Assembly: GCA_026416715.1 (NCBI GenBank)
Contig: JAOAEQ010000003.1
Span: 69,040 to 133,039, forward strand
Length of the DNA: 64,000 nt
Direction: 5' to 3'
Origin: a bacterium
GTDB lineage: Bacteria; UBP4; UBA4092; JAOAEQ01
The notes under the pieces were generated by a model, which was not told the origin of the DNA, searched no databases, and saw nothing but the letters and a program-made list of their open reading frames with translations. How positions within the stretch are numbered: position 1 is the first letter of the stretch; every line of letters starts with the position of its first letter. A program made the position numbers and the translations under genes. Shown in pieces: positions 61,052 to 64,000 of the stretch.

Positions 61052-63595
61052 ATGAGAATCAGGGTTATTTATTCCGTTACTGTTGTATTATTGTTTTTAT
61101 ATAGTATTAGTATTTGTGCCGAATTTCCACGTCATATCCCAAAGACATTTTTCGCGATGCAATCGCATTCGCTGCAAGGTGATACAACTCATCATACACG
61201 AACTTGTCAATTAATGGCAGAAGCGGGAATTAAACTTATTCGCGATGAACTCTATTGGAGTAATCTGGAACGAGAAAAAGGGAAGATTATTTTTCCAGAG
61301 AATTATCTCCAGAATGTTGAAATCACCTTAGCGCATGGAATCGAACCGTTAATCATCCTTGATTATGGTAATCCGAATTATGATAATGGACGAGCTCCGT
61401 ATACCGATGAGGGTCGAGAAGCGTTTGCCCGGTATTGTACCGCTGTAGTGAGTAAGTTTAAGGGCAAAATTAAATATTTCGAAATCTGGAATGAACCGAA
61501 TATACCTGGATTCTGGAAACCGGAACCAAACCCGAAAGATTATTTCTTATTATTAAAAACGGTATATCAAGCGTGCAAACAAGCGAACCCGAACTGCGTT
61601 ATTCTCGCTGGAGCGACCAGTGGTGTAGATTTGAAATTTTTTGAAGAAGTATTCAAACTCGGTGGATTGCAGTATATGGATGTTCTTTCGTTGCACCCTT
61701 ATACTGGCGTATCTCCGGAAGGAAATGATTTAGTCGGTAAACTAATTGCCGCAAGGAAACTAACCGAGAAATATCGGAAGTCGCTCCGGATTTGGATAAC
61801 TGAAATCGGATATCCAACACATACCGGTCCGAATGGTTTTACTGAACAGACGCAATCGGATTATTTGGTTCGAACCTATTTCCATTCGTTAGCAAGCGGG
61901 TACGTTGATGCAGTATTCTGGTATTGGTTTGGTCCTGACGGACCGGATGAAACCTATAGTGAAGACCGATTCGGTATCATCCGGTCGGATTGGTCGCCGA
62001 AACCGGCGTATATTGCGTATAAAACTATGTATGAGCAAATAAACAACGTACAATATCTTGGTTCGATTGATTCAACGAATCCCGCAGTGGTAGGGTATCG
62101 ATTCCAAAACGGAAATAATCTGCTCACAGTTCTCTGGTCAGTTAAAGGGCGGATTCCTATTGGAATTAAAACGCGAGCGAAAGAAATCCAGATTATTGCT
62201 GCTGATGGAACACAACAAACATTAACACCGTTACAGAATGTGGTAACATTCACCTTAACCGAATCGCCAATATATATTCATTCAGGGAAAGACCCGATTC
62301 AAGTTACGACTCCCTTATTCAAATTCGGGAAATCAAATTATGTTTTCCCGCCGGGCTCAACGAAATCAGTTACCCTGATTTTGGATAACAAGAGTATTAA
62401 ACCAAATCAGCAGTTCGATGGATTATGTAAACTAGCTATTAATCCGCTTGAAATCCAGTTAACCAAAGAAATCATTCCTATCAGACTTGAAAAAATCGGT
62501 TCACCGATTTATCGAATCCAGATGATTACTCCTAGATTGCCTTCAAAGAAAACTGCGATTTTAACTGCACAGGTAATTATCGGAGGTAAATTAATCGGTG
62601 TCGTAGAAACCGAAATTCAACTTACTGAACCAGCAATATTACAATGTTATCCGGAGTTAGATTTAGTGACCGGAACGAAAAACGTTAAGATTAGATTAGA
62701 CAATCTGATGGAATCACCGATATCCGGTGAACTTCATTTAAGTTCCCTCAAGGACACTATCATTTTCGATCGGGTGATTATTCCATTTAGTGAAATTAGC
62801 GCGAAATCCGGCTGGACGTACCTCGCTGAAATTAAAGAAAGTAATGATGCACCGGATACATTATATTCACTAGAAGTATCCGCTTATTTAACTGATGGAA
62901 ATACCTTGCGATTAAATAAAACCATAGCTTATTTACCATGCAAGAAATCGAAACAGAATATTGTTATTGATGGTAATCTTGAAGAATGGAAAGATGCGAT
63001 ACCAATCCGATTAACTCGGGCTGAACAGATTACTGTTGGGAAAGAAAATTGGTTCGGTAAATTCGATGGAAGCGCAACCGTTTCGCTCCTTTGGGATGAT
63101 AAAAATATTTATGTAAGTGCGATTGTCCTTGATGATAAGAGAAGTAATACCATAAAACCGAGTTCTTCAGTTTATCATAGCGATGGTTTAGAAATCTATT
63201 TCGATACCGATTTGGTTAGTGATTATACAACCGCAAAATATAACGATGATGATTTTCAATTCGGATTTTTCGATACGCCAGATGGACCGATTGTCTGGCG
63301 CTGGTCTCCCGGCGATACGCAAGATACTGCGGCACAAATAGCTATCGTCGAACGGAATGATTTAGGCGAAAATGCCCAAGCTACCGGATATATACTCGAA
63401 GCTAGGATTCCATTGTCAGAATTGAGATTGAGTCCGCAACCCGGAATGGTTATCGGATTCACGGTCGCTTTGGACGATGATGATACTCCGAATGCAGTCG
63501 ACCCGTTCAAACAGGATATGCAGATGATTTGGGCTGGCAGTAAAAATAATTGGTGCGACCCGACAGGATTCGGGCAGTTATTTTTTATAGAATAA
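61052..63595 (+). CDS. Large exported glycoside hydrolase with C-terminal CBM9-like domain
   Basis: 847 residues. Signal peptide (VIYSVTVVLLFLYSISICA), then a clan GH-A barrel (GH39/PslG-like) with acid/base Glu148 in EIWNEPNIPGFWK and nucleophile Glu251 in WITEIGYP. A beta-sandwich middle section follows, then from about residue 640 a family 9 carbohydrate-binding-like domain (IVIDGNLEEWKDA, VYHSDGLEIYFDTD). It probably degrades or remodels a polysaccharide outside the inner membrane. Second GH-A protein of the window, with the one at 6888. Confidence 0.82.
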   Translation: MRIRVIYSVTVVLLFLYSISICAEFPRHIPKTFFAMQSHSLQGDTTHHTRTCQLMAEAGIKLIRDELYWSNLEREKGKIIFPENYLQNVEITLAHGIEPLIILDYGNPNYDNGRAPYTDEGREAFARYCTAVVSKFKGKIKYFEIWNEPNIPGFWKPEPNPKDYFLLLKTVYQACKQANPNCVILAGATSGVDLKFFEEVFKLGGLQYMDVLSLHPYTGVSPEGNDLVGKLIAARKLTEKYRKSLRIWITEIGYPTHTGPNGFTEQTQSDYLVRTYFHSLASGYVDAVFWYWFGPDGPDETYSEDRFGIIRSDWSPKPAYIAYKTMYEQINNVQYLGSIDSTNPAVVGYRFQNGNNLLTVLWSVKGRIPIGIKTRAKEIQIIAADGTQQTLTPLQNVVTFTLTESPIYIHSGKDPIQVTTPLFKFGKSNYVFPPGSTKSVTLILDNKSIKPNQQFDGLCKLAINPLEIQLTKEIIPIRLEKIGSPIYRIQMITPRLPSKKTAILTAQVIIGGKLIGVVETEIQLTEPAILQCYPELDLVTGTKNVKIRLDNLMESPISGELHLSSLKDTIIFDRVIIPFSEISAKSGWTYLAEIKESNDAPDTLYSLEVSAYLTDGNTLRLNKTIAYLPCKKSKQNIVIDGNLEEWKDAIPIRLTRAEQITVGKENWFGKFDGSATVSLLWDDKNIYVSAIVLDDKRSNTIKPSSSVYHSDGLEIYFDTDLVSDYTTAKYNDDDFQFGFFDTPDGPIVWRWSPGDTQDTAAQIAIVERNDLGENAQATGYILEARIPLSELRLSPQPGMVIGFTVALDDDDTPNAVDPFKQDMQMIWAGSKNNWCDPTGFGQLFFIE

Positions 63596-63672
63596 TATTC
63601 GATTACGATGATTATACTTATACTATCGTCGCCATCAACCACCATAGAATTAGACTTATCAAGGAGTTAATA

Positions 63673-64000
63673 TTGAGTATGCAACAGCCATTATCTATTA
63701 CGGCAAATCAGAATATTATTGAAATGGAATATGCGGTTCGCGGTCCGCTGCCGAAACGAGCAGCAGAATTAAAAAAGCTAGGGAAACAGGTTATCTTTTG
63801 CAACATCGGGAACCCGCAAGCGTTAGGGCAATCGCCGTTAACCTATTACCGTCAGGTAGTGAGTCTGGTTGAAGACCGGTCGAAAATCGAGCGCGAACGA
63901 AAGCTGAAAAAAGTATATCGGGAACATAAAAGTATATTTAACGAAATAAATCCAACTGAGTTCATTTCAGATTATGTTCTCGATGTAAGTGAACGATTCC
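63673..64000 (+). CDS. Class I/II aminotransferase, alanine aminotransferase-like (3' partial)
   Basis: The frame runs off the window end. It reads MEYAVRGPLPKRAAELKKLG then VIFCNIGNPQALGQSPLTYYRQVVSL, the opening of eukaryote-like alanine/glutamate-pyruvate aminotransferases, PLP enzymes moving amino groups between alanine and 2-oxoglutarate. The ribosome site AAGGAG (63661-63666) is 6 nt before TTG 63673 and 12 nt before ATG 63679; I use the TTG. Confidence 0.85.
   Translation, partial: MSMQQPLSITANQNIIEMEYAVRGPLPKRAAELKKLGKQVIFCNIGNPQALGQSPLTYYRQVVSLVEDRSKIERERKLKKVYREHKSIFNEINPTEFISDYVLDVSERF

Overview
The window is about 64 kb of chromosome from an uncultured-type bacterium, roughly 40% G+C, with a Gram-negative-style envelope. 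The evidence is lipoproteins with lipoboxes, a DegP-type protease, a PBP4-type carboxypeptidase, O-antigen-ligase-like and YfhO-like proteins, and several GT-C membrane glycosyltransferases. ATG, GTG and TTG starts all occur, usually with AAGGAG-type ribosome sites, and TGA is used as a stop. No rRNA, CRISPR array, phage or transposase is visible. I cannot place the organism in a phylum. DUF507, Gld-type ABC proteins and many exported repeat proteins suggest a little-sampled candidate phylum, but that is inference.

Layout. 1-8.3 kb: end of a YfhO-like membrane protein, aspS, a zinc-ribbon sugar epimerase, a tandem DUF507 pair and an exported glycoside hydrolase. 8.3-13.9 kb: ankyrin protein, yggS-proC-asd, a YjbQ protein and a frameshifted HEAT-repeat protein. 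13.9-23.2 kb: exported transglutaminase, lone receiver domain, htpX, degP, a broken small membrane gene, ankyrin lipoprotein, NtrY-like kinase, and a zinc-ribbon protein with a nonsense-mutated paralogue. 23.6-30.4 kb (mostly minus strand): O-antigen-ligase/TPR protein, scpB, initiator tRNA, and a transporter operon (APC permease, small membrane protein, membrane-anchored USP, two TrkA/RCK proteins). 31-35.2 kb: XRE-cupin regulator followed by three overlapping genes, an M20-like protein and two acetate-kinase-like proteins, all showing altered catalytic motifs. 35.4-41.3 kb: flavodoxin, an ECF sigma / zinc-finger anti-sigma / exported STN-zinc-ribbon operon, and a lipoprotein phosphodiesterase. 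41.5-54.9 kb: phosphoketolase, a three-gene Gld-type ABC system, comEC and three GT-C glycosyltransferases. 55-64 kb: ferritin-like protein, second YjbQ, gltX, dacB, DciA-like protein, an Fe-S reductase-like protein, a large exported glycoside hydrolase, and the start of an aminotransferase.

How it fits together. Housekeeping genes (aspS, gltX, proC, asd, scpB, dciA-like, initiator tRNA) are mixed with envelope and surface-glycan genes. The two most unusual neighbourhoods are the XRE-cupin/M20-like/double acetate-kinase-like cassette and the APC/USP/RCK operon. Two intergenic palindromes 39 kb apart (2700-2746 and 41505-41547) have arms that differ by paired, compensating changes and look like copies of one structured element.
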